Origin: an uncultured Bacteroides sp.
GTDB taxonomy: Bacteria; Bacteroidota; Bacteroidia; Bacteroidales; Bacteroidaceae
DNA length: 18,876 bases
Reading direction: 5' to 3'
NCBI GenBank assembly: GCA_934716785.1
Contig: CAKUYM010000049.1
Span: 1 to 18,876 of the forward strand
Below the pieces are notes generated by a model. It did not search any database. It saw nothing but the letters and a program-made list of their open reading frames with translations, and was not told where the DNA came from. Made by a program: the position numbers and the translations under genes. Below are positions 1-8,516 of the stretch, piece after piece; position 1 is the stretch's first letter; every line of letters starts with the position of its first letter.

Positions 1-160
1 ATGTGATGCTGATGCAGGCTGTGATAACCGATGAAATCAGGAAGCATTGTAAGTCGTCCTCCTCGTAGAATAGGGAAACGCCGCCGCAGCATAGCAACAT
101 CGCTGTTTCTATGAGTAGCAGGAAACCCAAAATCCAATATATCATCTTCGAATTAATCAT
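1..160 (-). CDS. trkH: TrkH-family potassium transporter, N-terminal fragment
   Basis: This is the first 53 codons of a minus-strand gene that leaves the window at its left edge. The ATG is at 160-158, and an in-frame TAA lies five codons upstream. The product starts MINSKMIYWILGFLLLIETA and continues with a small-residue CCGGGVSLFY-type turn, which fits the first membrane helix and re-entrant region of TrkH/KtrB-type K+ channels. TrkH forms the membrane pore that the cytoplasmic TrkA ring gates. It sits 75 bp downstream of trkA on the same strand, so it is probably the last gene of dxs-trkA-trkH. The family call rests on the hydrophobic start plus the trkA neighbour, because the selectivity-filter repeats are outside the window. 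Confidence 0.8.
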   Translation of the reverse strand, partial: MINSKMIYWILGFLLLIETAMLLCCGGVSLFYEEDDLQCFLISSVITACISIT

Positions 161-199
161 GGACAAACTTGATTATATAGTATAGAGTGTTATTTGCTT

Positions 200-249
200 A
201 TATCTAATTAAAGAATTATCTGATTCAGGGAATATCTAATTAAAGAATT
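200..249. repeat. 18-bp direct repeat spanning the trkA stop codon
   Basis: ATATCTAATTAAAGAATT occurs exactly at 200-217 and again at 232-249, a 32-bp period. The second copy contains the trkA stop codon and its last codons (Phe-Phe-Asn-stop on the minus strand). The first copy lies in the trkA-trkH gap. It looks like a short local duplication of the gene end and has no obvious function. Confidence 0.7.
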
Positions 250-1576
250 TCTCGATTTTCTTAATCATCATGCTCAGACAGAATACCACTACGTGGTCGC
301 CCGGCTGAATCAGCGTATCACCGGTGACCAGTATTCCTTCTCCGTTGCGTATCATGCCGCCGATGGTAGTTCCTTTCGGTAGCCCCAAGTCCTTTATCAG
401 ATGCTTGGTTATTTTGGCTCCGGCGGGTACGGTGAATTCCGCGACATCCGCATTGGCAAACGTAAGACATTTCACATTGGAAACATCGGCATCCAACATC
501 ATCTGATAAATGTGGCTGGCGGCAATCATCTTCTTGTTGATGACCGTACCGATGTCGAGACTTTCTGCCATACCGATATAATCGATATTCTCTACTTCCG
601 CCACAGTCTTTCCTACGCCCATGCGCTTGGCGGCAAGACAGGCAAGGATGTTGGTCTCTGAGTTTCCGGTCAGTGCGACGAAGGCCTCGGTGTTTTTCAG
701 CCCCTCTTCGATAAGAAGATCCATGTCCCGACCGTCACCGTTGATAATCATTGTTTTATCGTCCAGCAGTTCAGTCAACCGATTGCAACGGTTGATGTCG
801 TTATCTACGATTTTTACCTGCATATAATCCGGCACGTATTGAGCGGTGCGGACAGCGATGCGACTTCCGCCCATAATCATCACGTTGCGTACGTCGGCAT
901 AGTCTTCCTTGCCGGCTATCTTACGTATGTAAGGAATGTATTTGCGGGTAGTGGTGAAGTAAACGATATCGTGCAGTTTTATCACATCGTCTCCACGCGG
1001 GATGATGGTTTCCGTTCCGCGTTTGATGGCTACCACGTGGTATGGTATGTTCGGTGCGCCCAATTCATAGAGAGGTATGTTCAATATCTCCGCTTTCTCG
1101 CGCATCTTCGTACCAATCAGAATGAGCGAGCCGCCGCAGAACTCCCACCATTGGCGCACCCAACTCATGCGCATGGAAGATACGATTTCTTTGGCTGCCA
1201 GCATCTCCGGATAAATCAGTGAATCCACTCCCAACTTTTGGAAGAATTCTTTATTTTTGGGCAGAAGATATTCATAGTTGTCGATACGTGCCACCGTCTT
1301 TTTGGCTCCTAAGTTGGTGGCCAACATGCAGGCTGTCATGTTGCGGCTTTCATCCGGGGTGACCGCGATGAACAAATCGGCTTCTTTGACGCCTACCTCC
1401 TTTAGCCCGGAGATAGAGGAAGGAGAGGCGGTAACGGTCAGCAAGTCGAAATTGGAACTGAGGGTACTTAGTTTCTCCTCGTTGTCATCCATCAAGATAA
1501 TATCCTGCTTTTCGCGCGATAACAGTTTGGCCAGATGGGTGCCTACGTTGCCGGCACCGGCAATAATAATCTTCAT
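236..1576 (-). CDS. trkA: Trk potassium uptake system, NAD-binding protein TrkA
   Basis: This 446-residue cytoplasmic protein is the peripheral RCK subunit that binds nucleotide and gates the TrkH potassium channel. Two tandem RCK modules are visible. The N-terminal Rossmann fold opens with a glycine motif (IIIAGAGNVGTHLAKLL, residues 3-19) and is followed by the acidic strand end (LMDDNEEKL). A second Rossmann unit begins near residue 231 with a degenerate motif (VMIMGGSRIAVRTA). Each is followed by a TrkA_C domain, and the second ends in the PGDHVVVFCL signature. The length matches full-length TrkA (about 450). The ATG at 1576-1574 is one base after the dxs TGA, which implies translational coupling, and trkH lies downstream. 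Confidence 0.95.
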   Translation of the reverse strand: MKIIIAGAGNVGTHLAKLLSREKQDIILMDDNEEKLSTLSSNFDLLTVTASPSSISGLKEVGVKEADLFIAVTPDESRNMTACMLATNLGAKKTVARIDNYEYLLPKNKEFFQKLGVDSLIYPEMLAAKEIVSSMRMSWVRQWWEFCGGSLILIGTKMREKAEILNIPLYELGAPNIPYHVVAIKRGTETIIPRGDDVIKLHDIVYFTTTRKYIPYIRKIAGKEDYADVRNVMIMGGSRIAVRTAQYVPDYMQVKIVDNDINRCNRLTELLDDKTMIINGDGRDMDLLIEEGLKNTEAFVALTGNSETNILACLAAKRMGVGKTVAEVENIDYIGMAESLDIGTVINKKMIAASHIYQMMLDADVSNVKCLTFANADVAEFTVPAGAKITKHLIKDLGLPKGTTIGGMIRNGEGILVTGDTLIQPGDHVVVFCLSMMIKKIEKFFN

Positions 1577-1577
1577 G

Positions 1578-3482
1578 TCAATTGATAAATTCTTTTATTT
1601 TAGTCAGAATACCTTCCTCGTCCATGCCGCAGACATGGTAAAGTTCGTTCACGGAGCCGTGTTCTACGAATATATCGGGGATGCCGATGCGCTTCACGGT
1701 CGGCTTGTATTCATTGTCGGCCATAAATTCGAGGACTGCACTCCCCATGCCGCCTTTGACCACTCCGTCTTCAATGGTGAGGATGCGTTTGAATTTGCGG
1801 CCGACCTCGTGCAGCAATTCTTCGTCCAGCGGCTTCAAGAAACGCAAGTCGTAATGGGCTATTGATTTGCCAAGGTCTGCTTCAGCTTTTGCGATGGCGC
1901 GGGCGGCTGTGTTTCCTATCGGGCCGATGGTGATGACTGCAAGGTCTTCGCCGTCTTTCAACTTCCTGCCTTTTCCTACCGGAACCTCTTCCAACGGACA
2001 TTTCCAGTCCACCAATACACCGCGTCCTCGCGGATAACGAATCACGAACGGACCTTTGTCCGGCAATTGTGCCGTGTACATCAATCGGCGCAACTCGTGT
2101 TCGTCCATTGGGGAAGAAATAGTGAGATTGGGCACCGGACGCAGGCAAGCCATGTCGAAGGCACCGTGATGCGTAGGACCGTCTTCGCCGACAAGCCCGG
2201 CACGGTCGAGACACAGTACCACAGGGAGTTTCTGTATCGCTACGTCATGAATGACATTGTCATATGCCCGCTGCATGAAAGAAGAATAAATGTTACAGAA
2301 CGGTATGAGCCCGTCTTTCGCCATACCGCCGGAGAAAGTAACGGCATGCCCTTCGGCGATGCCGACATCAAATGCGCGTTTCGGCATTTTCTCCATAAGG
2401 ATATTCATGGAGCAACCGCTTGGCATGGCAGGAGTCACGCCGACAATCTTCGGATTGGCTTCAGCCAGTTCTACCAACGTGTTTCCGAATACATCCTGAA
2501 AGAGGGGAGGCATTCCTTCCGTATTGACAATGAAACGTTTGCCGGTCACGGGGTCAAACTTACCCGGAGCATGCCATTCGGTGGCATGTTTCTCTGCCGG
2601 GGCAAATCCTTTTCCTTTTATTGTGTGCAAGTGCAGGATTTTCGGACCTTGCAAATCTTTGATGTCATGCAGTACGCGGGCAAGGTTCTTTACGTCGTGT
2701 CCGTCTATCGGACCGAAATAGCGGATGTTCATTCCCTCGAAAATGTTCTGCTGCTGCGCAGCCATCGACTTCAGGCTGTTGCCGAAACGTATCAGCGCTT
2801 TGCGACGTTCTTCATTCAAGATGCCGAGCTTGAATAGTATGCGCGACATTTTGAAACGCAACTGATTGTAACGGTTGGACGTAGTCAGATTGAAAAGATA
2901 TTGTCTCATGCCACCTACACTACGGTCGATGGCCATATCATTGTCATTCAGTATGATAAGCAGGTTGTTCGGAGTGACGGAAGCATTGTTCAGTCCCTCG
3001 AAAGCCAGTCCGCCACTCATGGAACCATCACCGATGACGGCTACCACATGACGTTTGGAATCTCCTTTTTGGGTGGCGGCAACAGCCATGCCGAGAGCCG
3101 CGGAGATGGAGTTTGAAGCATGTCCGCATGTGAAAGTATCGTATTCGCTCTCTTCCGGTGATGGGAAGGGGCGGATTCCGCCAAACTTACGGTTGGTGGA
3201 AAAAGCCTCACGTCGTCCTGTCAGAATCTTATGGCCGTAAGCCTGATGGCCCACATCCCATACAATACGGTCGTATGGTGTATTGTAGACATAGTGTAGG
3301 GCTACCGTCAGTTCCACTGTTCCCAGACTGGCGGCAAAATGTCCCGGATTGCAGCAAAGTTCTTTAATAATGTCTTGCCTGAGCTCATCGCATACTTCCG
3401 GTAGCTGCTCTACGCTTAGTTTACGCAGATCTTCGGGGTAATCGATAGAGTTTAGCAAGTTATATGTCGGTTCACTATTCAT
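1578..3482 (-). CDS. dxs: 1-deoxy-D-xylulose-5-phosphate synthase
   Basis: Dxs is the thiamine-diphosphate enzyme that condenses pyruvate and glyceraldehyde-3-phosphate, the first step of the MEP isoprenoid pathway, which also feeds thiamine and pyridoxal synthesis. The frame is open further upstream, but I place the start at the ATG 3482-3480 ([10 protein letters not shown]). It gives 634 residues, the usual family length, and the extra 48 codons would run through the promoter. Residues 47-79 include the conserved His positions ([21 protein letters not shown]). The ThDP/Mg motif GDGSMSGG...LNNA is at 151-167. A transketolase-like pyrimidine-binding domain carries the catalytic Glu in [14 protein letters not shown]. 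The C-terminal domain has [10 protein letters not shown]. It is the first gene of the operon with trkA. Confidence 0.97.
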   Translation of the reverse strand: MNSEPTYNLLNSIDYPEDLRKLSVEQLPEVCDELRQDIIKELCCNPGHFAASLGTVELTVALHYVYNTPYDRIVWDVGHQAYGHKILTGRREAFSTNRKFGGIRPFPSPEESEYDTFTCGHASNSISAALGMAVAATQKGDSKRHVVAVIGDGSMSGGLAFEGLNNASVTPNNLLIILNDNDMAIDRSVGGMRQYLFNLTTSNRYNQLRFKMSRILFKLGILNEERRKALIRFGNSLKSMAAQQQNIFEGMNIRYFGPIDGHDVKNLARVLHDIKDLQGPKILHLHTIKGKGFAPAEKHATEWHAPGKFDPVTGKRFIVNTEGMPPLFQDVFGNTLVELAEANPKIVGVTPAMPSGCSMNILMEKMPKRAFDVGIAEGHAVTFSGGMAKDGLIPFCNIYSSFMQRAYDNVIHDVAIQKLPVVLCLDRAGLVGEDGPTHHGAFDMACLRPVPNLTISSPMDEHELRRLMYTAQLPDKGPFVIRYPRGRGVLVDWKCPLEEVPVGKGRKLKDGEDLAVITIGPIGNTAARAIAKAEADLGKSIAHYDLRFLKPLDEELLHEVGRKFKRILTIEDGVVKGGMGSAVLEFMADNEYKPTVKRIGIPDIFVEHGSVNELYHVCGMDEEGILTKIKEFIN

Positions 3483-3501
3483 GATTCTAGGAAATTTAGC
3501 G

Positions 3502-3509
3502 CAAAAATA
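3502..3509 (-). promoter_or_regulatory. Bacteroides -7 element for dxs-trkA-trkH
   Basis: On the minus strand this reads TATTTTTG, a full match to TAnnTTTG, ending 20 bases before the dxs ATG. No good -33 TTTG is visible at 19-21 bp. It implies a very short leader and supports the ATG at 3482. Confidence 0.6.
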
Positions 3510-3522
3510 CGAAAAGAAAGTA

Positions 3523-3530
3523 TACTTTTG
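3523..3530 (+). promoter_or_regulatory. Bacteroides -7 element for the GSCFA gene and murF-alr
   Basis: TACTTTTG matches TAnnTTTG exactly. It lies only 13 bases beyond the divergent dxs -7 box, so polymerases at the two promoters should compete. Its last three bases are a TTG that opens the longer reading frame, so that TTG is unlikely to be the translation start. Confidence 0.6.
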
Positions 3531-3563
3531 CATACGAAACGTAATAAAATGATGGATAATCGT

Positions 3564-4553
3564 ATGAACTTCCAGACATCGGTAGAATTGCCCGCCGGGC
3601 TTCCGTCTATCAGCCATACAGACCATATACTTTTGATGGGGTCTTGTTTTGCCGAGAATATAGGCGCTTTGTTGGCGGAGGCCAAATTCCGGTTGGAGCA
3701 GAATCCTTTCGGCATTCTTTATAATCCTTTGTCTATCTCGTCCGCCTTGCGGGAGATTGCAACGAAAAAGGAATACACGGAGACAGACTTGTTTGCTTAT
3801 CGGGGGCTATGGCATAGCCCTATGCATCATGGTTCATTTTCCGCATCTACGCCGGAAGAAACCTTGCAGCATATCAACGGGCGTCTTCAGCAAGCACGTC
3901 GGGCTATGCAAGAGTTGGACTGGCTGATGCTGACTTTTGGAACTGCCTACGTCTATGAACAGAAAGAAACGGGAAAGGTAGTTGCCAATTGCCATAAGTT
4001 GCCCGAAAATAACTTTAACCGCAGACTTTTGTCCGTTGCCGAGATAGTGGAAGAATATACCTCGTTGATTGCTGACTTGGCAGCCGGCAATCCGAATCTG
4101 AAGATTCTGTTTACGGTAAGCCCCATCCGTCATATCCGCGACGGGATGCATGCCAACCAACTAAGCAAATCTACATTATTGCTTGCCATCGACCGTTTGC
4201 AACAACTCTTCCCGCAGCACGCTTTCTATTTTCCTTCCTATGAAATAGTATTGGACGAATTGCGTGATTATCGCTTCTATGCGGAAGACATGTTGCATCC
4301 GTCGCCATTGGCGGTCCGTTATCTGTGGAAATGCTTTTCTGAAACCTTCTTCTCCACTGATACAAAGCAAGTTATGGCATCGGTTGAAGATATCCGGTGT
4401 GACTTGGTTCATAAGCCTTTCCACCCCGAATCAGAAGCGTATCAACGCTTTTTAGGACAAATAGTGTTAAAAATAGAACGACTTATCGGAAAATACCCGT
4501 ACTTAGACTTTCAAAAAGAAACAGAACTATGTCATACGCGATTGAATCCATAG
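3564..4553 (+). CDS. GSCFA-domain protein (SGNH-like putative hydrolase)
   Basis: The product is about 329 residues from the ATG at 3564 ([10 protein letters not shown]). ATGs at 3549 and 3552 are possible alternatives. The defining GSCFAENIG motif is at residues 26-34, with the serine in a block-I-like position. A C-terminal AEDMLHP segment (residues 240-246) resembles the Asp-x-x-His end of SGNH/GDSL hydrolases. The central TFGTAYVYE strand and the SPIRHIRDG segment are also typical of the family (Pfam GSCFA). There is no signal peptide, so it is probably cytoplasmic. The last 25 bases overlap murF-alr, implying coupled translation and a link to wall precursor metabolism. The family's reaction is not established; an esterase or acyl-transfer role is inferred from the SGNH-like motifs only. 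Confidence 0.85.
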   Translation: MNFQTSVELPAGLPSISHTDHILLMGSCFAENIGALLAEAKFRLEQNPFGILYNPLSISSALREIATKKEYTETDLFAYRGLWHSPMHHGSFSASTPEETLQHINGRLQQARRAMQELDWLMLTFGTAYVYEQKETGKVVANCHKLPENNFNRRLLSVAEIVEEYTSLIADLAAGNPNLKILFTVSPIRHIRDGMHANQLSKSTLLLAIDRLQQLFPQHAFYFPSYEIVLDELRDYRFYAEDMLHPSPLAVRYLWKCFSETFFSTDTKQVMASVEDIRCDLVHKPFHPESEAYQRFLGQIVLKIERLIGKYPYLDFQKETELCHTRLNP

Positions 4554-7027
4554 CTAAATGTATCGGTGCCCGCCGTGTGGGCGAATACGAAGCGAATATT
4601 GACTGGCTGTTGACCGACAGCCGCTCCTTGAGTTTTCCTGAAGAAACTCTTTTTTTTGCTTTAGCTACCAAACGAAATAGTGGAGCACGTTATATTCCCG
4701 ATTTATACGACCGGGGAGTGCGCAATTTTGTAATCTCTGAAGAAGACTTTGCACGGGTTGAGAAGGGAGAGCTGGGAATTGAACGTTCCATGCCTCTCAA
4801 CTTTTTAATCGTTCCCAATCCTTTGAAGGCTTTGCAGAAATTGGCGGAGGTTCATCGGGAGAAATTCAATATACCGGTTATCGGTATTACCGGTAGCAAT
4901 GGAAAGACTATTGTGAAAGAGTGGCTGCACCAGTTGCTCAGTCCGGATCGGCGCATTGTCCGTTCTCCGCGCAGCTATAACTCTCAAATCGGTGTTCCCC
5001 TGTCGGTGTGGCAACTCAATGAAGATGCCGAGTTGGGAATTTTTGAAGCCGGCATCTCCGAGATGGGAGAGATGGGAGCCCTCCAACGGATGATAAAGCC
5101 TACTATCGGTATCCTGACCAATATCGGTGGTGCTCATCAGGAGAATTTCTTCTCGATGCAGGAAAAATGCATGGAGAAACTGACGCTTTTCAAAGACTGT
5201 GATGTCGTGATTTACAACGGTGATAACGAGCTGATCAGCGATTGCGTGGCAAAATCAATGCTGACAGCCCGTGAGATTGCATGGAGCAGGAAAGATATTG
5301 AACGCCCGTTGTATATTAGCCGCATAATAAAGAAAGAAGACCATACCGTTATTTCTTATCGTTATCTGGATATGGACAATACTTTCTGTATTCCTTTTAT
5401 CGATGATGCTTCTATCGAGAATGCATTGAACTGCTTGGCTGCCTGTCTCTATCTGATGACCCCTGCCGAGCAGATTACCGAACGGATGGCGCGTCTTGAA
5501 CCTGTGGCCATGCGTCTGGAGGTAAAAGAGGGAAAGAATAATTGTGTACTGATAAATGACAGCTATAACTCGGATTTGGCATCTTTGGATATAGCTCTTG
5601 ATTTTCTTGTCCGCCGTTCGGAAAAGAAAGGACTGAACCGGACACTTATCCTGTCCGATATATTGGAAACCGGACAGAGTACGGCGACTCTTTACCGCCG
5701 TGTGGCGCAACTGGTGCAGAGCCGCGGCATCAGCAAACTGATTGGCGTAGGTCCGGAGATTTCTTCGTGCGAAGCTCGTTTCAGTGATGATATCGAGCGC
5801 TATTTCTTCCCTGATACCGAAGCTCTTCTCGCATCGGATGTACTCAAATCTCTTCATTCGGAAGTCATTCTGATAAAAGGTTCCCGTATATTCAACTTCG
5901 ACAGGGTGTCCGAAGCGTTGGAACTGAAAGTGCATGAAACTATTTTGGAAGTAAACCTGCACGCTATGGTCGAGAATCTGAACCATTATCGTGCCATGCT
6001 TCGCCATCCTGAGACAAAAATGGTATGTATGGTGAAGGCCTCTGCCTATGGAGCCGGTTCATACGAGATAGCCAAAACCTTGCAGGAGCATCATGTGGAT
6101 TATCTTGCGGTGGCCGTTGCCGATGAGGGCTCCGATCTTCGCAAGGCAGGCATCACTTCCTCTATTATGATTATGGATCCGGAACTTACGGCTTTCAAAA
6201 CCATGTTTGATTATAAACTGGAGCCGGAGGTCTATAATTTTCATTTGCTTGATGCGTTGATCAAAGCTGCCAAGAAAGAAGGAGTCACTAACTTCCCGAT
6301 TCACATAAAGTTGGATACGGGGATGCACCGTCTCGGCTTTGCTGTGGAAGATATCCCCTTGCTTATCCGCCGTTTGAAGAATCAAAGCGCGGTGATTCCC
6401 CGTTCGGTATTCTCTCATTTTGTAGGGAGTGATTCGCCTCAGTTTGATGCTTTCACCCGTCGTCAGATAGAGTTGTTTGAAAAGGGATCGCAGGAGCTGC
6501 AGGCTGCTTTCCCTCATAAGATTCTGCGTCATATATGCAATACGGCTGGAATCGAACGTTTCCCCGGTGCACAGTTCGATATGGTGCGGTTGGGAATCGG
6601 ACTTTATGGGATTAGCCCGATAGATAATTCTATTATACACAATGTGAGTACTCTCAAGACGACGATACTCCAAATCCGCGATGTGCCCGAGGAGGATACG
6701 GTAGGTTATAGCCGGATGGGGCACTTGGCGCGGCCGTCACGTATTGCCGCCATTCCTATCGGCTATGCCGACGGATTGAATCGTCATTTGGGACGCGGAA
6801 ACGCTTATTGCTTGGTGAACGGAAAGAAAGCGCCTTATGTGGGCAATATCTGTATGGATGTCTGCATGATAGATGTTACCGATATTGACTGTCGTGAAGG
6901 CGACCAAGCGATTATTTTCGGTGACGACCTGCCTATCACGGTTCTTTCCGATAAGTTGGACACGATTCCTTACGAAGTTCTTACCAGTATTTCGACACGG
7001 GTGAAACGGGTGTATTATCAGGAATAG
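4529..7027 (+). CDS. murF-alr: Bifunctional MurF ligase / alanine racemase
   Basis: This 832-residue cytoplasmic fusion joins two steps of peptidoglycan precursor supply. Residues 1 to about 455 are MurF, which adds D-Ala-D-Ala to the UDP-MurNAc-tripeptide. The ATP-binding P-loop GITGSNGKT is at 119-127, followed by the Mur-ligase central motif (FEAGISEMGEMG) and the INDSYNS region. From about residue 465 to the end is an alanine racemase, which makes D-Ala from L-Ala. The PLP lysine is K503 in MVKASAYGAG, and the second catalytic base is Y727 in VGYSRMGH, 224 residues later, as expected for Alr. Both active sites look intact. Fusion in this order is characteristic of Bacteroidetes. The start lies inside the GSCFA gene. 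Confidence 0.95.
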   Translation: MSYAIESIAKCIGARRVGEYEANIDWLLTDSRSLSFPEETLFFALATKRNSGARYIPDLYDRGVRNFVISEEDFARVEKGELGIERSMPLNFLIVPNPLKALQKLAEVHREKFNIPVIGITGSNGKTIVKEWLHQLLSPDRRIVRSPRSYNSQIGVPLSVWQLNEDAELGIFEAGISEMGEMGALQRMIKPTIGILTNIGGAHQENFFSMQEKCMEKLTLFKDCDVVIYNGDNELISDCVAKSMLTAREIAWSRKDIERPLYISRIIKKEDHTVISYRYLDMDNTFCIPFIDDASIENALNCLAACLYLMTPAEQITERMARLEPVAMRLEVKEGKNNCVLINDSYNSDLASLDIALDFLVRRSEKKGLNRTLILSDILETGQSTATLYRRVAQLVQSRGISKLIGVGPEISSCEARFSDDIERYFFPDTEALLASDVLKSLHSEVILIKGSRIFNFDRVSEALELKVHETILEVNLHAMVENLNHYRAMLRHPETKMVCMVKASAYGAGSYEIAKTLQEHHVDYLAVAVADEGSDLRKAGITSSIMIMDPELTAFKTMFDYKLEPEVYNFHLLDALIKAAKKEGVTNFPIHIKLDTGMHRLGFAVEDIPLLIRRLKNQSAVIPRSVFSHFVGSDSPQFDAFTRRQIELFEKGSQELQAAFPHKILRHICNTAGIERFPGAQFDMVRLGIGLYGISPIDNSIIHNVSTLKTTILQIRDVPEEDTVGYSRMGHLARPSRIAAIPIGYADGLNRHLGRGNAYCLVNGKKAPYVGNICMDVCMIDVTDIDCREGDQAIIFGDDLPITVLSDKLDTIPYEVLTSISTRVKRVYYQE

Positions 7028-7043
7028 ATTAGATATATGAATC

Positions 7044-7937
7044 ATGAAGAAATCCATTGCTTATTTGCCTAAGAACAAGCAGGAGGAACTTCGCACTATC
7101 ATAGAGTTGGTGTTAAGGGAACTTCCATCGTGCCAAATGATTATTCTTTACGGAAGTTATGCCCGTAATACATATGTTGATTATGATCAGCGTATTGAAT
7201 ATGGTGTGCCTACCTACTTTATGAGTGATTATGACATACTCATCGTTATTGAGGATGGCAAAAATAAATTTAAAACTTTGAGCAAACTTGACAAGGTGAA
7301 AGATTGTTTCTATATGCACAGAGATCGGTCATTTTGTACGAGTATACAGTTTATTACAGAAGGCATTACTGCTTTAAATAGATATATAGATAAAGGATTT
7401 TATTTCTATACAGACATTAAAAAAGAAGGTGTTATGCTTTATGATAGCGGTCAAAGTAAATTGTCTCGTCGTCGTAAGTTAAATTATAGTGAGATAGAAG
7501 GACTGGCAAAGATGTATTTTAAGGTACATTTCGGTAGTGCTGAAGAGTTTCTGTTGGGAGCAAAGTTTTATTATGAACAAGGCCTGTATAAAAAAGCATC
7601 TTTTTTGCTTCACCAAACTTGTGAGAATTTGTATAATACGTTGATACTTACTTGCTCACTTTATACGGGCAAAGACCATAAATTGGAAAATCTGGCAAGT
7701 GCTGCCAAAAGATATTCACTTGATATTTCCACTCCATTTCCTCGTGATACGGAAGAAGAAAAGCGGTTGTTTCAGTTATTGGTAGATGCTTACATACAGT
7801 CACGCTATAATGTGGGCTTTATTGTGAAGAGGGAAGATATTGAGGCACTGATTCCCAAAGTGGAATTCTTACGTGATATTGTACGCAAGTGCTGTGAAGA
7901 AAGAATAAAGGAATACAGAGTGAAAAAACGAAGTTGA
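7044..7937 (+). CDS. Nucleotidyltransferase-HEPN single-chain protein
   Basis: The product is 297 residues. The N-terminal half is a minimal nucleotidyltransferase: GSYAR at 37-41 and the metal-binding SDYD at 61-64. The gap between these motifs is longer than usual, with an extra Tyr-rich segment of about a dozen residues. Residues from about 165 to 297 are helical and resemble a HEPN domain (YYEQGLYKKASFLLHQTCEN, later VKREDIEALIPKVEFL). No clear Rx4-6H RNase motif is present, so this HEPN is more likely structural, as in aminoglycoside-nucleotidyltransferase-like proteins. Related MNT and HEPN proteins occur as toxin-antitoxin pairs or antibiotic-modifying enzymes, but the substrate here is unknown. 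It starts 16 bases after murF-alr and could be read through from it, yet is more AT-rich, suggesting a later insertion. Confidence 0.8.
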   Translation: MKKSIAYLPKNKQEELRTIIELVLRELPSCQMIILYGSYARNTYVDYDQRIEYGVPTYFMSDYDILIVIEDGKNKFKTLSKLDKVKDCFYMHRDRSFCTSIQFITEGITALNRYIDKGFYFYTDIKKEGVMLYDSGQSKLSRRRKLNYSEIEGLAKMYFKVHFGSAEEFLLGAKFYYEQGLYKKASFLLHQTCENLYNTLILTCSLYTGKDHKLENLASAAKRYSLDISTPFPRDTEEEKRLFQLLVDAYIQSRYNVGFIVKREDIEALIPKVEFLRDIVRKCCEERIKEYRVKKRS

Positions 7938-8001
7938 GTTATTCATAATTATGGCCGTTCTTTATTATGTATGTGTGTGCCATTTTACTGATCCAAAATA
8001 G

Positions 8002-8100
8002 AATTGCTGGAAAAAAGTTGCAAATATAGAGCCTAATTGCTGGAAAAAAGTTGCGAGATAACAATAATATTCTTGGAAAAAAGATGTATTATCATAAAAA
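8002..8100. repeat. Three 33-bp-spaced repeats (GCTGGAAAAAAGTTGC core)
   Basis: A 20-bp unit, AATTGCTGGAAAAAAGTTGC, is exact at 8002-8021 and 8035-8054. A degenerate third copy (TTCTTGGAAAAAAGATG core) lies at 8068-8087. The start-to-start distance is 33 bp both times, while the 13-bp spacers differ. The array lies between the convergent nucleotidyltransferase genes, just before the terminator. Translated on the plus strand it gives LLEKSC twice at 11-codon spacing, with stops, so it could be a coding relic or a structured or binding element. Confidence 0.75.
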
Positions 8101-8135
8101 ATACCCCTGTTACATAATTGTAGCAGGGGCTTTTT
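8096..8135. terminator. Bidirectional intrinsic terminator
   Basis: The arms CCCCTGTTACA (8104-8114) and TGTAGCAGGGG (8119-8129) pair over 11 bp with one G-U, closing a TAAT loop. An A-run lies on the left and TTTTT at 8131-8135, so it can stop transcription from both the 7044-7937 gene and the convergent 8141-8500 gene. Confidence 0.85.
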
Positions 8136-8140
8136 CGGCA

Positions 8141-8500
8141 TTATAATATAATCCCTTCATTCATTACATTCAGAGAAAAAGGTGTCTGAAAAGGGCGATT
8201 CTCCCATAACTTACGCAACATAATCATAGGATTGATAATGACTCCCGATTTAACTTCCAATTCATAAAGCGGACGAATAATTTCCTGCTCACATTCGGGA
8301 GTAAGCTGCGGCTCATCCACCAAAATAAGCAAATCAATATCACTATCCGGACGTGCATCCCCACGGGCTTCCGAACCGTAAAGTATGGTTTGAGCATTGG
8401 GAGCTACCTGCCGAAGTGTGTCGCGTATCATATCTACAATCTCATTTCTTTTCAAAATAACGGATACATTAAATTTAAAATCCAAGCCAAAGAAAAGCAT
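8141..8500 (-). CDS. Stand-alone MNT-family nucleotidyltransferase
   Basis: The product is 119 residues from ATG 8500, with a single minimal nucleotidyltransferase domain. The motif GSEARGDARPDSDIDLLILV (about residues 42-61) supplies the Gly-Ser and the two metal-binding aspartates. Family members usually begin near MKRNEI, so a TTG start at 8455 (LKRNEIVDMIRD) or the ATG at 8431 may be the true one. MNT proteins normally pair with a HEPN gene in a toxin-antitoxin operon and adenylylate the HEPN partner. No HEPN gene adjoins this one: downstream is the terminator, upstream an outer-membrane protein. The only HEPN nearby is fused in the convergent gene. Confidence 0.85.
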   Translation of the reverse strand: MLFFGLDFKFNVSVILKRNEIVDMIRDTLRQVAPNAQTILYGSEARGDARPDSDIDLLILVDEPQLTPECEQEIIRPLYELEVKSGVIINPMIMLRKLWENRPFQTPFSLNVMNEGIIL

Positions 8501-8516
8501 TAACTCATCTATTCAT

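Noticed and set aside
3528..3563. TTG start at 3528 extending the GSCFA protein by 12 residues
   Set aside because: The TTG is part of the exact -7 promoter element, so it lies upstream of the expected transcript start.
3483..3626. 48-residue N-terminal extension of Dxs
   Set aside because: It runs through the divergent promoters and into the opposite gene, and family length and the [10 protein letters not shown] start fit the ATG at 3482.
7044..7937. HEPN RNase toxin activity
   Set aside because: I could not find the Rx4-6H catalytic motif in the helical domain, so I describe it as HEPN-like without claiming RNase activity.
8002..8100. Regularly spaced repeats resembling a tiny CRISPR array
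   Set aside because: The spacers are only about 13 bp, the third repeat is degenerate, the repeat core is not palindromic and no cas genes are present.
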